Positions 24,259 through 34,261 of a stretch of DNA of 64,000 bases are shown in pieces (the first letter of the stretch is position 1; each line of letters starts with the position of its first letter). The translations under genes were made by a program, and so were the position numbers. The stretch comes from Vibrio jasicida CAIM 1864 = LMG 25398. Its GTDB lineage: Bacteria > Pseudomonadota > Gammaproteobacteria > Enterobacterales > Vibrionaceae. The DNA lies in contig NZ_BAOG01000053.1 in the NCBI RefSeq assembly GCF_000400365.1, positions 248,001 to 312,000 of the forward strand. The letters run 5' to 3'. The notes below the pieces were generated by a model. It saw only the letters and a program-made list of their open reading frames with translations. It ran no database searches and was not told where the DNA came from.

Positions 24259-25464
24259 ATGCAAAAGTTAACGATTCTTGGTGCAACAGGCTCAATCGGT
24301 GCAAGCACACTAAAAGTGGTTGAACAAAATCCTGAGCTGTTTTCTATCGTCGCATTAGCGGCCAGCACTAACGTTGAAAAGATGGTCGCACTTTGCCGCA
24401 AATGGCAACCAAAATACGCTGTTATGGCGGATAAGGCTGCGGCAGTGGCATTAAGCGCTGAGCTAGCTTCAATCTCGCCAAAGACTGAAGTATTAGGTGG
24501 TGTTGATGCACTTTGTCATGTTTCTGCACTGGAAGAAGTCGATAGCGTAATGGCGGCAATAGTGGGTGCTGCAGGTCTGTTGCCAACAATGGCAGCGGTA
24601 AAAGCGGGCAAGCGTGTGCTACTGGCAAACAAAGAAGCACTTGTGATGTCTGGTCAAGTGTTCATTGACGCAGTTGAAGAACATGGCGCAGAGTTACTTC
24701 CTGTAGACAGTGAGCACAATGCGATTTTCCAGTGCCTACCACAACAAGTTCAAACTAATCTAGGCCGTTGCAACTTAGAAGAGTATGGCATTTCCTCGAT
24801 CCTGCTGACTGGTTCTGGTGGTCCATTCCGCTATACCGATATTGCAGAGTTAGATAAAGTGACGCCAGCACAAGCGATTGCTCATCCTAACTGGTCAATG
24901 GGGCCAAAAATCTCGGTTGATTCTGCAACCATGATGAACAAAGGCCTTGAGTACATTGAAGCAAAATGGCTATTTAACGCCGCTCGTGAACAACTGAAAG
25001 TGATCATTCACCCTCAGTCTGTCATTCATTCCATGGTTCAATACCGCGATGGTTCTGTACTGGCGCAAATGGGAGAGCCAGATATGGCAACCCCGATTGC
25101 ATTAACCATGTCATATCCATCCCGTGTGGATGCGGGAGTGAAACCGTTAGATTTTACTCAAGTAGGTGAATTGACATTCCTTCAGCCAGATTTTGCACGC
25201 TATCCGTGTTTGAAGCTGGCTATCGATGCGTGCTACGAAGGCCAACATGCCACAACGGCTCTGAATGCAGCGAACGAAATTGCCGTTGATGCTTTCCTAA
25301 ATAATCGACTTGGTTTCACAGATATCGCTCGCATCAATGAGTCAGTTTTGAACAAAATAACTGCAAGCCATAAAAGTGAGAATGTGAATAGCTTGGAAAG
25401 CTTGATAGAGCTAGATAGAATGGCACGAACTATCGCCTTAGAATTTTTACGCGAGCGTAGCTAA
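24259..25464 (+). CDS. dxr: 1-deoxy-D-xylulose 5-phosphate reductoisomerase
   Basis: A 401-residue NADPH-dependent enzyme making MEP, the first committed step of the MEP isoprenoid pathway, the target of fosmidomycin. The NADPH motif GATGSIGAS is at the N-terminus; LLPVDSEHNAIFQCL and SMGPKISVDSATMMNKGLEY carry the metal and substrate residues. Its stop overlaps the rseP start (TAATG). Together with uppS it links isoprenoid supply to envelope lipids. Confidence 0.97.
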   Translation: MQKLTILGATGSIGASTLKVVEQNPELFSIVALAASTNVEKMVALCRKWQPKYAVMADKAAAVALSAELASISPKTEVLGGVDALCHVSALEEVDSVMAAIVGAAGLLPTMAAVKAGKRVLLANKEALVMSGQVFIDAVEEHGAELLPVDSEHNAIFQCLPQQVQTNLGRCNLEEYGISSILLTGSGGPFRYTDIAELDKVTPAQAIAHPNWSMGPKISVDSATMMNKGLEYIEAKWLFNAAREQLKVIIHPQSVIHSMVQYRDGSVLAQMGEPDMATPIALTMSYPSRVDAGVKPLDFTQVGELTFLQPDFARYPCLKLAIDACYEGQHATTALNAANEIAVDAFLNNRLGFTDIARINESVLNKITASHKSENVNSLESLIELDRMARTIALEFLRERS

Positions 25465-26822
25465 TGACTGGTATTTTGTGGAATTTGGTTTCTTTTATCG
25501 TTGCATTGGGCATCTTGGTGGCTGTGCACGAGTTTGGTCACTTTTGGGTTGCTCGCCGTTGTGGTGTCAAGGTTGAGAAATTCTCAATCGGTTTTGGTAA
25601 GTCTATCTGGAGCAAGGTAGGCAAAGATGGCACTGAGTACAGCATTTCAATGATCCCATTGGGTGGCTACGTCAAAATGGTGGATAGCCGTGTTGATGAA
25701 GTACCTGAAAACGAAAAGCACATGGCGTTTGATCAAAAGCCATTGTGGAAGCGCACATCAATTGTTGCGGCGGGTCCTATTTTCAACTTCCTGTTCGCGA
25801 TCGTTGCGTATTGGTTAGTTTTCCTGATTGGTGTGCCAGCGGTTAAACCTGTAATTGGTGAAGTTACGCCCAATTCAATCGTTGCTCAGGCAGGAATTGA
25901 AACAGGGATGGAACTAAAATCTATCTCAGGTATCAAAACTCCGGATTGGGAATCAGTCAACATGGGTTTAATCTCTCATATTGGCGATGATTCAATGACA
26001 GTGACCTTAACTTCATCGAATGAAGTGGGCTTTGAAGTGACCAAAACTCTTGATATCCGTGATTGGAAATTTGATCCCGAAACTCAATCAGCAATGCATT
26101 CACTTGGCTTTACGCCGTTCACTCCAGAGATATATACGGAGTTAGCGCAAGTAAGTGAAGGCGCTGCGGGTGAAAAGGCGGGTTTACTGGCTGGTGACAA
26201 GATTGTCGCGATTAACGGCAAAAAGATTTCTAACTGGAATGAAGTGGTTGAAGCTATTCGTTCTAACCCAGAAACGCCAATTGACCTGACGGTGTTACGT
26301 CAGGGTGATGAGCAATCATTGACGTTGACTCCAGGTCGCCGTGAGCTAGCTAACAAACAAGTGGTTGGTTTTGCGGGTATCGCACCTGAAGTCGCAGAAT
26401 GGCCAGAAAGTTATCGCTTCGAATTACAGTTTGGTGTATTCGAGTCTATTGGCAAAGCGATTGACAAAACTGGTCAAGTTATTGGACTTACAATCAGCAT
26501 GCTTAAGAAACTGATTGTAGGTGATGTTGGTCTGAACAATCTGAGTGGGCCAATTTCAATCGCCAAAGGAGCAGGGGCGACGGCAGACTACGGTCTGGTT
26601 TACTTTTTAGGTTTTCTCGCACTAATTAGTGTTAACCTAGGTATTATCAACCTCGTTCCTTTACCAATGTTGGATGGTGGTCATTTGCTATTTTTTGCAA
26701 TCGAAGCCGTTATCCGACGCCCAGTACCTGAAAAGGTACAGGAAATGGGTTATCGAATTGGTGGTGCGATTATCTTCTCGCTCATGGCGTTAGCGCTATT
26801 TAATGATTTTACTCGTCTGTGA
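25464..26822 (+). CDS. rseP: Site-2 intramembrane protease RseP
   Basis: A 452-residue inner-membrane zinc protease that cuts the anti-sigma factor RseA to free sigma-E, and clears signal peptides. The zinc motif HEFGH is at residues 22-26 in TM1, the third ligand region NLVPLPMLDGGH lies near the C-terminus, and two PDZ domains (about 125-200 and 215-300) sit between. One-base overlap with dxr. Its neighbour bamA makes the outer-membrane machinery whose failure activates this pathway. Confidence 0.97.
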   Translation: MTGILWNLVSFIVALGILVAVHEFGHFWVARRCGVKVEKFSIGFGKSIWSKVGKDGTEYSISMIPLGGYVKMVDSRVDEVPENEKHMAFDQKPLWKRTSIVAAGPIFNFLFAIVAYWLVFLIGVPAVKPVIGEVTPNSIVAQAGIETGMELKSISGIKTPDWESVNMGLISHIGDDSMTVTLTSSNEVGFEVTKTLDIRDWKFDPETQSAMHSLGFTPFTPEIYTELAQVSEGAAGEKAGLLAGDKIVAINGKKISNWNEVVEAIRSNPETPIDLTVLRQGDEQSLTLTPGRRELANKQVVGFAGIAPEVAEWPESYRFELQFGVFESIGKAIDKTGQVIGLTISMLKKLIVGDVGLNNLSGPISIAKGAGATADYGLVYFLGFLALISVNLGIINLVPLPMLDGGHLLFFAIEAVIRRPVPEKVQEMGYRIGGAIIFSLMALALFNDFTRL

Positions 26823-26866
26823 TAGTTCAGAGACAAAAGCAGTAGCAAGGAATAATTAGAACAAGT

Positions 26867-29281
26867 ATGGCGATTAAGCGAATTCTGTTTGCAAGTTTAC
26901 TGGCGACCAGTGTATCTGCAAACGGAGCACAGAACTTTGTAGTTCAAGATATTGAGATCGATGGATTGCAACGTGTGGCACTGGGTGCTGCGTTGCTGAA
27001 GATGCCTGTACGTGTCGGCGATACTGTTGACCAAGGCGATGTTGCTGAGATCATTCGTGCACTGTACGCATCGGGTAACTTTGAAGATGTAAAAGTACTG
27101 CGCAACGGTGATGTGTTGGTTGTTCAAGTGAAAGAGCGCCCAACGATTGCTAGCATCTCATTCTCAGGCAACAAAGCAATCAAGGATGAGCAGCTACAAG
27201 AAAACCTGAACGCTTCTGGTGTTCGCGAAGGTGAAGCGCTTGACCGTACTACGCTAAGCAACATCGAAAAAGGTTTGGAAGACTTTTACTACAGCGTTGG
27301 TAAATACAACGCGACCGTAAAAGCGGTTGTTACTCCATTGCCTCGTAACCGTTCCGATCTGAAATTTGTCTTCACCGAAGGTGTATCGGCAAAAATTCAG
27401 CAAATCAACTTTATCGGCAATGAAGTCTTTTCTGATGAAGACCTTCTTTCTCGTTTCAACCTAAACGTAGACGTGCCATGGTGGAACTTCCTAGCGGACG
27501 AAAAATACCAAAAGCAAGTACTTGCTGGTGATATCGAAGCGCTGAAGTCTTATTACCTTGACCGCGGTTATCTGAAATTTAACGTTGATTCGACACAAGT
27601 GGCGATTTCTCCTGACAAAAAAGGCGTATACATTACGCTTGGTCTTGAAGAAGGCGACGTGTACACCGTGAAGGACGTGAAATTCCGTGGTGATTTGATC
27701 GGTGAAGAAGCAACGTTCGAAAAGCTGGTTCCATTTGAAGACAACGAGACGTACAACGGTTCTCGTGTGACTTCGATGGAAGAAGGTATCAAACGTGTGC
27801 TTGGTGAATCTGGTTACGCTTACCCGCAAGTTAACACCATTCCTGAGTTCGACGACGAAAACAAACAAGTATCACTTGTTGTGAACGTAGAACCAGGCAA
27901 CCGCATCTACGTACGCGATATTCGTTTCACGGGTAACAACTCTACGAAAGACGAAGTACTGCGTCGTGAGATGCGTCAGATGGAAGGCAGCTGGTTAAAC
28001 TCGAAATCGATTGAAACGGGTAAAACGCGTCTAAACCGTCTGGGTTACTTCGAAAACGTAGAAGTACAAACTGTACGTGTACCTGGCAGCGATGACCAAG
28101 TAGACCTAGTTTACTCAGTTAAAGAGGCAAACTCAGGCAGCGTTAACTTTGGTGTCGGCTACGGTACTGAATCAGGCGTCAGCTTCCAAGTTGGTCTACA
28201 ACAAGACAACTTTATCGGTAGTGGTAACCGCGTTGGTATTAACGCGATGATGAACGACTACCAGAAAAACGTGAGTTTGGACTACCGCGACCCTTACTGG
28301 AACCTAGATGGTGTAAGTTTGGGTGGTAAGATCTTCTATGACGAGTTTGAAGCATCTGAAGCGGGTATCGTTGACTATACCAACCAAAGTTACGGTGCAA
28401 GTTTGACATGGGGTTTCCCATTCGACGAATTGAACCGTTTTGAGTTTGGTGTTGGTTATACCCACAACAAGATCGGTAACTTGTCGCCTTACTTACAGGT
28501 AGAACAGTTCCTACAAGCGCAAGCAGACAATATCGACTCTAGCGGCGCATTGAATACAAACGATTTTGACTTCAACATCTCATGGACACGTAACAACCTA
28601 AACCGTGGCTACTTCCCAACAGCGGGTAACCACCAACGTGCATTCTATAAGATGACCGTACCTGGCTCTGACGTTCAATACTTCAAGATGCAGTATGATG
28701 TTCGTCAATACGTGCCACTGACTAAGAAGCATGAATTCACGCTCTTGTTCCGTGGTCGTCTAGGTTATGGTAACGGTTATGGTCAAACGGATGGTAACGA
28801 TAACTTGTTCCCATTCTACGAAAACTACTACGCAGGTGGTTTTACAACACTACGTGGTTTCGGCTCTAACTCTGTAGGTCCAAAAGCGGTTTACCGTGAT
28901 TACTCAGGCTCAAATAACGGTGCGGACACCGCAACAGATGATTCTGTTGGTGGTAACGCGGTAGCGCTGGCGAGTATCGAGTTGATCGTACCAACACCAT
29001 TTGCTTCGGATGAAGTTCGTAACCAGATTCGTACCAGTATCTTCTTCGATATGGCGAGTATTTGGGATACCGAATTTGATTACCGTAGCTCAGGTGCTGA
29101 ATACGGCGACCGTTACTACTACGATTACTCAGATCCAACCAACTACCGTTCATCTTACGGTGCGGCGTTGCAATGGATGTCTCCTATGGGGCCACTAGTC
29201 TTCTCACTAGCGAAACCAATTAAGAAATATGATGGCGACGATGAAGAGTTCTTCACGTTCACTATCGGTAGAACCTTCTAA
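26867..29281 (+). CDS. bamA: Outer membrane protein assembly factor BamA
   Basis: An 804-residue Omp85 protein, the core of the BAM complex that folds outer-membrane barrels. A signal peptide ends near ANGA (residue 21), five POTRA domains span about 22-420, and the 16-strand barrel follows; the conserved loop-6 motif appears as TTLRGFGSNS and the last strand ends FTFTIGRTF. Length is close to E. coli BamA (810). Followed closely by skp. Confidence 0.98.
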   Translation: MAIKRILFASLLATSVSANGAQNFVVQDIEIDGLQRVALGAALLKMPVRVGDTVDQGDVAEIIRALYASGNFEDVKVLRNGDVLVVQVKERPTIASISFSGNKAIKDEQLQENLNASGVREGEALDRTTLSNIEKGLEDFYYSVGKYNATVKAVVTPLPRNRSDLKFVFTEGVSAKIQQINFIGNEVFSDEDLLSRFNLNVDVPWWNFLADEKYQKQVLAGDIEALKSYYLDRGYLKFNVDSTQVAISPDKKGVYITLGLEEGDVYTVKDVKFRGDLIGEEATFEKLVPFEDNETYNGSRVTSMEEGIKRVLGESGYAYPQVNTIPEFDDENKQVSLVVNVEPGNRIYVRDIRFTGNNSTKDEVLRREMRQMEGSWLNSKSIETGKTRLNRLGYFENVEVQTVRVPGSDDQVDLVYSVKEANSGSVNFGVGYGTESGVSFQVGLQQDNFIGSGNRVGINAMMNDYQKNVSLDYRDPYWNLDGVSLGGKIFYDEFEASEAGIVDYTNQSYGASLTWGFPFDELNRFEFGVGYTHNKIGNLSPYLQVEQFLQAQADNIDSSGALNTNDFDFNISWTRNNLNRGYFPTAGNHQRAFYKMTVPGSDVQYFKMQYDVRQYVPLTKKHEFTLLFRGRLGYGNGYGQTDGNDNLFPFYENYYAGGFTTLRGFGSNSVGPKAVYRDYSGSNNGADTATDDSVGGNAVALASIELIVPTPFASDEVRNQIRTSIFFDMASIWDTEFDYRSSGAEYGDRYYYDYSDPTNYRSSYGAALQWMSPMGPLVFSLAKPIKKYDGDDEEFFTFTIGRTF

Positions 29282-29294
29282 AGAGGAAAATATT

Positions 29295-29804
29295 TTGAAT
29301 AAAATGATCAAAGCGGCTGGGATTGGCCTTCTTGTACTTAGCTCTTCAATGTTTGCAAACGCGGCTGAAGCTGCTCAGAAAATTGCTTACGTAAACACGG
29401 CTCAGGTTTTCCAATCTCTTCCTCAGCGCGAAGTGGTTCTACAAAAAATGCAGAAAGACTTCAAGAGCAAGGCAGACGAGCTGAAGTCTATCCAAGCAAA
29501 AGCGAAGACTAAGATTGAAAAGCTACAGCGTGATGGCCAACTTCTAGGCCAAGACGAAGTTGAAAAGCTACGTATCGACATCGCTAAACTAGACAGCGAG
29601 TACAAAGTAAAAGCTCAAGCTCTAGAGAAAGCAAGCGCACGTCGTGAAGCTGAAGAAAAAGCGAAGCTATTCAAAACGATTCAAGATGCTGTGAAGAAAG
29701 TAGCAACGAAGAAAGGTTACGATATGGTAATCGATATTTCTTCTCTTCAGTACGGTAAGCCAGAATACAACATCTCTGAAGACGTAATTAAAGCTCTAAA
29801 ATAA
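29295..29804 (+). CDS. skp: Periplasmic chaperone Skp (OmpH)
   Basis: A 169-residue periplasmic chaperone that holds unfolded outer-membrane proteins for BamA. A signal peptide ends at ANAAEA, and the rest is a long Lys/Glu-rich coiled coil forming the trimer's tentacles. The start is taken as TTG 29295 because GAGGA is seven bases upstream; the ATG at 29304 would leave 16 bases. Only 14 bases separate it from bamA, indicating one transcript. Confidence 0.94.
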   Translation: MNKMIKAAGIGLLVLSSSMFANAAEAAQKIAYVNTAQVFQSLPQREVVLQKMQKDFKSKADELKSIQAKAKTKIEKLQRDGQLLGQDEVEKLRIDIAKLDSEYKVKAQALEKASARREAEEKAKLFKTIQDAVKKVATKKGYDMVIDISSLQYGKPEYNISEDVIKALK

Positions 29805-29810
29805 GAAGTT

Positions 29811-30842
29811 ATGAAGACATTAACATTAGCCGAGTTGGCGACAATTACCGGGGGAGAGCTATTTGGTGACGAGTCACTCGTCGTAAGCCGTGTAGCTCCA
29901 ATGGATAAAGCACAAGAAGGTGACGTTACCTTTTTGTCTAACCCAAAATACGCAAAGCACCTTGCTGAATGTCTCGCAACAGTCGTGATGGTGAAGGAAG
30001 AGCACAAAGAGCAGTGTACAGGCAATGCGCTTGTTGTCACTGATCCTTATGTAGCTTTTGCTCGTGTGGTTCAAGCTATGGATACCACACCGAAGCCTGC
30101 TGAAGACATTGCACCTAGTGCCGTGATTGCAGCAGACGTGAAGATGGGTGCAAACGTAGCAGTCGGTGCAAATGCAGTGATTGAAACGGGTGTAGAGCTT
30201 GGCGACAACGTTATTGTTGGTGCGGGCTGTTTTATCGGTAAAAACGCAAAGTTAGGCAACAACACCAAGCTTTGGGCTAATGTTACTATCTATCATGAAG
30301 TGTCACTTGGCGATGACTGTCTGGTTCAATCTGGCACAGTCATCGGCTCAGACGGTTTCGGTTACGCGAACGATAAAGGCGAGTGGATCAAAATTCCTCA
30401 GCTTGGTTCAGTGCGCATCGGTAATCGTGTTGAGATTGGTGCATGTACCACGATTGACCGTGGTGCGCTTGAAGACACCATCATTGAAGACAACGTGATT
30501 CTTGATAACCAGCTTCAAATCGCTCATAACGTGCAGATCGGATATGGTACCGTGATGCCAGGTGGTACTATTGTCGCTGGCAGTACCAAAATTGGTAAAT
30601 ACTGCCAGATCGGCGGCGCGTCGGTTCTTAACGGACATATTACGATTGCAGATGGCGTAGCTATCACCGGTATGGGCATGGTTATGCGCAGTATCGAAGA
30701 GAAAGGCTTGTATTCGTCAGGTATTCCACTGCAAACGAACCGAGAGTGGCGTAAGACGGCAACTCGAGTTCATCGCATTGACGATATGAACAAACGCCTG
30801 AAAGCTGTTGAGAAGCAGCTGGAACCGAAAGAAGAATCTTAG
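29811..30842 (+). CDS. lpxD: UDP-3-O-(3-hydroxyacyl)glucosamine N-acyltransferase
   Basis: A 343-residue enzyme of lipid A synthesis adding the N-linked hydroxyacyl chain. The N-terminal uridine-binding domain (about 1-100) is followed by a left-handed beta-helix of hexapeptide repeats (VKMGANVAVGANAVIETGVE). The catalytic His lies in QIAHNVQIG. It starts six bases after skp and is followed by a terminator. Confidence 0.97.
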   Translation: MKTLTLAELATITGGELFGDESLVVSRVAPMDKAQEGDVTFLSNPKYAKHLAECLATVVMVKEEHKEQCTGNALVVTDPYVAFARVVQAMDTTPKPAEDIAPSAVIAADVKMGANVAVGANAVIETGVELGDNVIVGAGCFIGKNAKLGNNTKLWANVTIYHEVSLGDDCLVQSGTVIGSDGFGYANDKGEWIKIPQLGSVRIGNRVEIGACTTIDRGALEDTIIEDNVILDNQLQIAHNVQIGYGTVMPGGTIVAGSTKIGKYCQIGGASVLNGHITIADGVAITGMGMVMRSIEEKGLYSSGIPLQTNREWRKTATRVHRIDDMNKRLKAVEKQLEPKEES

Positions 30843-30860
30843 TTCCATAATTCTGAACAA

Positions 30861-30887
30861 AGACTCGCGAAATGCGGGTCTTTTTCT
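30861..30887 (+). terminator. Terminator after lpxD
   Basis: AGACTCGC (30861-30868) pairs with GCGGGTCT (30874-30881, one G-T pair), loop GAAAT, then TTTTCTT. The 174-base gap before fabZ therefore probably contains a fresh promoter. Confidence 0.8.
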
Positions 30888-31016
30888 TCTATAATGACGC
30901 GCTATAAGTAGATTTATCACCAAGCTGGTATACACTTTGCAGGCATTTCCTGATTAAGTGGCTTTTGCCGCTGCCTTGCCATCTTGGTTGTTGAGTATTG
31001 ATATAGGAAGACGACT

Positions 31017-31469
31017 TTGACTACTGAAAAGAAAACGATGAACATCTCTGAAATTCAAGAGCTACTACCTCATCGCTACCCATTCTTATTGATCGACCGA
31101 GTGATTGACTTCCAAGAAGAGAAGTACCTTCACGCGATTAAAAACGTGTCGGTTAACGAACCTCAGTTCACAGGTCACTTTCCACAATTGCCAGTCTTCC
31201 CAGGTGTTCTTATTCTGGAAGCGATGGCGCAGGCGACAGGCTTACTTGCATTTAAATCATTTGGTGCGCCAACTGAAAATGAGCTGTACTACTTCGCAAG
31301 TGTTGACGGTGCAAAATTCCGTAAACCAGTAGTACCAGGCGACCAAATGATTATTGAAGTAGAATTTTTGAAAGAGCGTCGCGGCATTGCTGCATTCAAA
31401 GGTGTAGCGAAGGTTGACGGCGAAGTAGTATGTTCAGCAGAGCTGAAGTGTGCTCGTCGAGAGTTTTAA
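31017..31469 (+). CDS. fabZ: 3-hydroxyacyl-ACP dehydratase FabZ
   Basis: A 150-residue hot-dog-fold dehydratase of fatty acid synthesis. The catalytic His and Glu are in GHFPQLPVFPGVLILEAMAQ. The start is TTG at 31017: AGGAAG lies upstream and the resulting N-terminus MTTEKKTMNISEIQELLPHR aligns with E. coli FabZ (MTTNTHTLQIEEI). It competes with LpxA for hydroxyacyl-ACP; the two genes are adjacent, one base apart. Confidence 0.96.
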   Translation: MTTEKKTMNISEIQELLPHRYPFLLIDRVIDFQEEKYLHAIKNVSVNEPQFTGHFPQLPVFPGVLILEAMAQATGLLAFKSFGAPTENELYYFASVDGAKFRKPVVPGDQMIIEVEFLKERRGIAAFKGVAKVDGEVVCSAELKCARREF

Positions 31470-31470
31470 T

Positions 31471-32259
31471 ATGATTCATGAAACCGCTAAAATCCACCCA
31501 GCTGCGGTGGTAGAAGAAGGCGCGAAAATTGGCGCTAACGTGACTGTTGGTCCATTCACTTACATCACCTCAACGGTAGAGATCGGTGAAGGTACGGAAG
31601 TGATGTCTCACGTAGTGATCAAAGGTCACACCACAATTGGTAAAGACAACCGCATTTTCCCACATGCTGTCATTGGTGAAGAAAACCAAGATAAGAAGTA
31701 CGGTGGCGAAGATACAACAGTGGTTATCGGTGACCGCAACGTGATTCGTGAAGCGGTTCAGGTTCATCGTGGCACTGTCCAAGACAAAGCAACCACTGTG
31801 ATTGGTGATGATAACTTGCTGTGTGTTAACGCGCACATTGCTCACGATGTTATCGTTGGTAACCATACTCACATTGGCAACAACGCGATTCTTGGCGGTC
31901 ACGTAACGGTTGATGACCATGCTGGCGTTATGGCACTTTCTGCGATTCACCCATTCTGTACGGTAGGTGCTTACGCTTACGTTGGCGGCTGTTCTGCAGT
32001 TGTTCAGGATGTACCAGCTTACGTACTTGCACAAGGTAACCATGCGACACCATTTGGTTTGAACTTGGTTGGTTTGAAGCGTAACGGTTTTGAAAAACCA
32101 GAAATCCGTGCATTGCAAAAAGCGTACAAAGAGCTTTACCGCTCAGGTAAAACGCTAGAAGAAGTGAAACCGATCCTTGCTGAAATGGCACAAGAGTGGC
32201 CAGCAGTAAAACGTTTCTCAGACATTCTGGAAACAACGGAACGTGGCATCATTCGTTAA
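31471..32259 (+). CDS. lpxA: UDP-N-acetylglucosamine acyltransferase LpxA
   Basis: A 262-residue trimeric beta-helix enzyme, exactly the E. coli length, that starts lipid A synthesis by O-acylating UDP-GlcNAc. The catalytic His is in VNAHIAHDVIVGNH. The ATG at 31471 (MIHETAKIHPAAVVEEGAKI) directly follows the fabZ stop; a longer in-frame reading overlaps fabZ and is not needed. Confidence 0.97.
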   Translation: MIHETAKIHPAAVVEEGAKIGANVTVGPFTYITSTVEIGEGTEVMSHVVIKGHTTIGKDNRIFPHAVIGEENQDKKYGGEDTTVVIGDRNVIREAVQVHRGTVQDKATTVIGDDNLLCVNAHIAHDVIVGNHTHIGNNAILGGHVTVDDHAGVMALSAIHPFCTVGAYAYVGGCSAVVQDVPAYVLAQGNHATPFGLNLVGLKRNGFEKPEIRALQKAYKELYRSGKTLEEVKPILAEMAQEWPAVKRFSDILETTERGIIR

Positions 32260-32285
32260 TTTACGAATGTGCGGTTAATGAGAAA

Positions 32286-32316
32286 AGATCGCGCCCAATT
32301 GGGCTGCGGTCTTTTT
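32286..32316 (+). terminator. Terminator after lpxA
   Basis: AGATCGC (32286-32292) pairs with GCGGTCT (32306-32312), with inner GCCC-AATT-GGGC, then TTTTTG. Confidence 0.8.
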
Positions 32317-32397
32317 GTGTTTTATGGATAGGGTAAAATAGCAAGATCCTCGGATATTACTCTCTATCCATAGCGCATAGGAAAAAGCGAAAGAAAG

Positions 32398-33537
32398 ATG
32401 GAAAGACCACTACGTATTGGCATCATTGCCGGAGAACTGTCAGGCGATACTCTTGGCGAAGGCTTCATCAAAGCAGTTAAAGAACAATACCCAGATGCAG
32501 AATTTGTCGGTATTGGCGGCCCTAAAATGATCGCGCAAGGCTGTGAGTCACTGTTTGAAATGGAAGAGTTGGCTGTGATGGGCTTGGTTGAAGTTCTGGG
32601 TCGCTTACCAAGATTATTAAAAGTGAAAGCAGAGCTGATTAAGTATTTCACTGCAAATCCGCCGGATGTCTTTGTAGGGATCGATGCACCAGACTTTAAC
32701 CTACGTGTTGAGTTAGATTTAAAAAACGCAGGAATCAAAACGGTACACTACGTGAGCCCTTCTGTTTGGGCTTGGCGTCAAAAACGTATCTTCAAGATTG
32801 AAGCGGCAACCAACCTAGTATTGGCTTTCTTACCTTTCGAAAAAGCGTTTTACGACAAATTCAATGTGCCTTGTGAATTCATTGGTCACACATTGGCAGA
32901 TGCCATTCCTCTGCATTCAGACAAGGCTCCTGCACGTGAGTTACTAGGTTTAAAACATGATAAACAATGGTTAGCGGTGCTTCCGGGGAGTCGTGGCAGT
33001 GAGTTGAAAATGCTCTCTCAACCGTTTATTGAAACCTGTAAAAAACTGCATCAGAAGTTCCCTGATCTTGGCTTTGTTGTTGCGTTAGTAAATCAGAAAC
33101 GTCGCGAGCAATTCGAGCAAGCGTGGAAAGAGTATGCGCCAGAGTTGGATTTCAAACTGGTAGACGATACCGCTCGTAATGTGATTACGGCGTCTGATGC
33201 CGTGATGTTGGCGTCTGGTACGGTCGCGCTTGAGTGTATGTTGTTAAAACGACCAATGGTTGTAGGGTACCGTGTTAACGCGGTTACCGCCTTCTTAGCC
33301 AAGCGCCTGCTGAAAACCAAATACGTGTCATTACCAAACATTTTGTCGGATAGCGAGTTAGTAAAAGAATACCTGCAAGAAGAGTGCACTCCAGAAAACT
33401 TATTCACTGAAGTGTCTCGCTTACTAGAGAGCGATAACCAACAGATGTTGGATAAGTTTACGGAAATGCATCACTGGATACGCAAAGACGCGGACCAACA
33501 GGCTGCAAATGCGGTTCTAAAACTGATTGAAAAATAG
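32398..33537 (+). CDS. lpxB: Lipid-A-disaccharide synthase
   Basis: A 379-residue peripheral membrane GT19 glycosyltransferase that joins UDP-diacyl-GlcN and lipid X. RIGIIAGELSGDTLGEGFIK at the N-terminus, SPSVWAWRQKR, and LAVLPGSRGSELKMLSQPFI are family blocks. It follows the lpxA terminator, so it may be read from its own promoter in the 138-base gap as well as by read-through. rnhB follows nine bases later. Confidence 0.97.
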   Translation: MERPLRIGIIAGELSGDTLGEGFIKAVKEQYPDAEFVGIGGPKMIAQGCESLFEMEELAVMGLVEVLGRLPRLLKVKAELIKYFTANPPDVFVGIDAPDFNLRVELDLKNAGIKTVHYVSPSVWAWRQKRIFKIEAATNLVLAFLPFEKAFYDKFNVPCEFIGHTLADAIPLHSDKAPARELLGLKHDKQWLAVLPGSRGSELKMLSQPFIETCKKLHQKFPDLGFVVALVNQKRREQFEQAWKEYAPELDFKLVDDTARNVITASDAVMLASGTVALECMLLKRPMVVGYRVNAVTAFLAKRLLKTKYVSLPNILSDSELVKEYLQEECTPENLFTEVSRLLESDNQQMLDKFTEMHHWIRKDADQQAANAVLKLIEK

Positions 33538-33546
33538 AGATTTACC

Positions 33547-34185
33547 ATGGCTGTAAAACCAAAAACGACCAAAGCGAAAGTAGAGCTCCCACCGTTTGAA
33601 TACCCACAAGGTTACCAATTGGTTGCGGGTGTAGATGAAGTAGGGCGTGGGCCTCTTGTCGGCGACGTTGTTACCGCTGCGGTTATCTTAGATCCAAATA
33701 ACCCAATTGAGGGTTTGAACGACTCGAAAAAGCTGAGCGAGAAAAAACGTCTCGCACTTCTGCCCGAAATTAAAGAGAAAGCCTTAGCTTGGGCGGTCGG
33801 TCGCTGTTCTCCTGAAGAAATTGACGAGCTTAACATATTGCAAGCCACCATGGTTGCCATGCAACGTGCAGTTGCCGGTTTGAAAGTGCAGCCAGACCTC
33901 GCACTTATCGATGGCAACCGCTGTCCGCAGTTGCCAATGGATTCCCAAGCGGTGGTGAAGGGTGATTTGCGAGTTGCGGAAATCAGCGCGGCTTCAATCA
34001 TTGCAAAAGTGGTTCGTGACCAAGAAATGGAAGAATTGGACAAGCAATACCCACAGTTTGGTTTTGCAAAGCACAAAGGTTACCCAACCAAAGCGCACTT
34101 TGAAGCGATTGAAGAGCACGGCGTGATCAGTGAACATCGCAAGAGCTTCAAGCCAGTGAAGAAAGCGCTTGGTATTGAAGAATAA
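33547..34185 (+). CDS. rnhB: Ribonuclease HII
   Basis: A 212-residue enzyme that cuts RNA-DNA hybrids and single ribonucleotides in DNA. The catalytic pair is in VAGVDEVGRGPLVGDVV (DEVGRG), with further acidic residues in LALIDGNRCP and AEISAASIIAKVVRD. A Lys-rich N-terminal extension of about 20 residues (MAVKPKTTKAKVELPPFEYP) precedes the core. lpxB-rnhB-dnaE order is as in E. coli. Confidence 0.97.
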   Translation: MAVKPKTTKAKVELPPFEYPQGYQLVAGVDEVGRGPLVGDVVTAAVILDPNNPIEGLNDSKKLSEKKRLALLPEIKEKALAWAVGRCSPEEIDELNILQATMVAMQRAVAGLKVQPDLALIDGNRCPQLPMDSQAVVKGDLRVAEISAASIIAKVVRDQEMEELDKQYPQFGFAKHKGYPTKAHFEAIEEHGVISEHRKSFKPVKKALGIEE

Positions 34186-34261
34186 TTAGCGGCTGCTTGG
34201 TGTTATAAGCCAGCCCTTAGGTTAGAATTCCCAACAAGATTTAGTTTTACGGTACCTGTTA

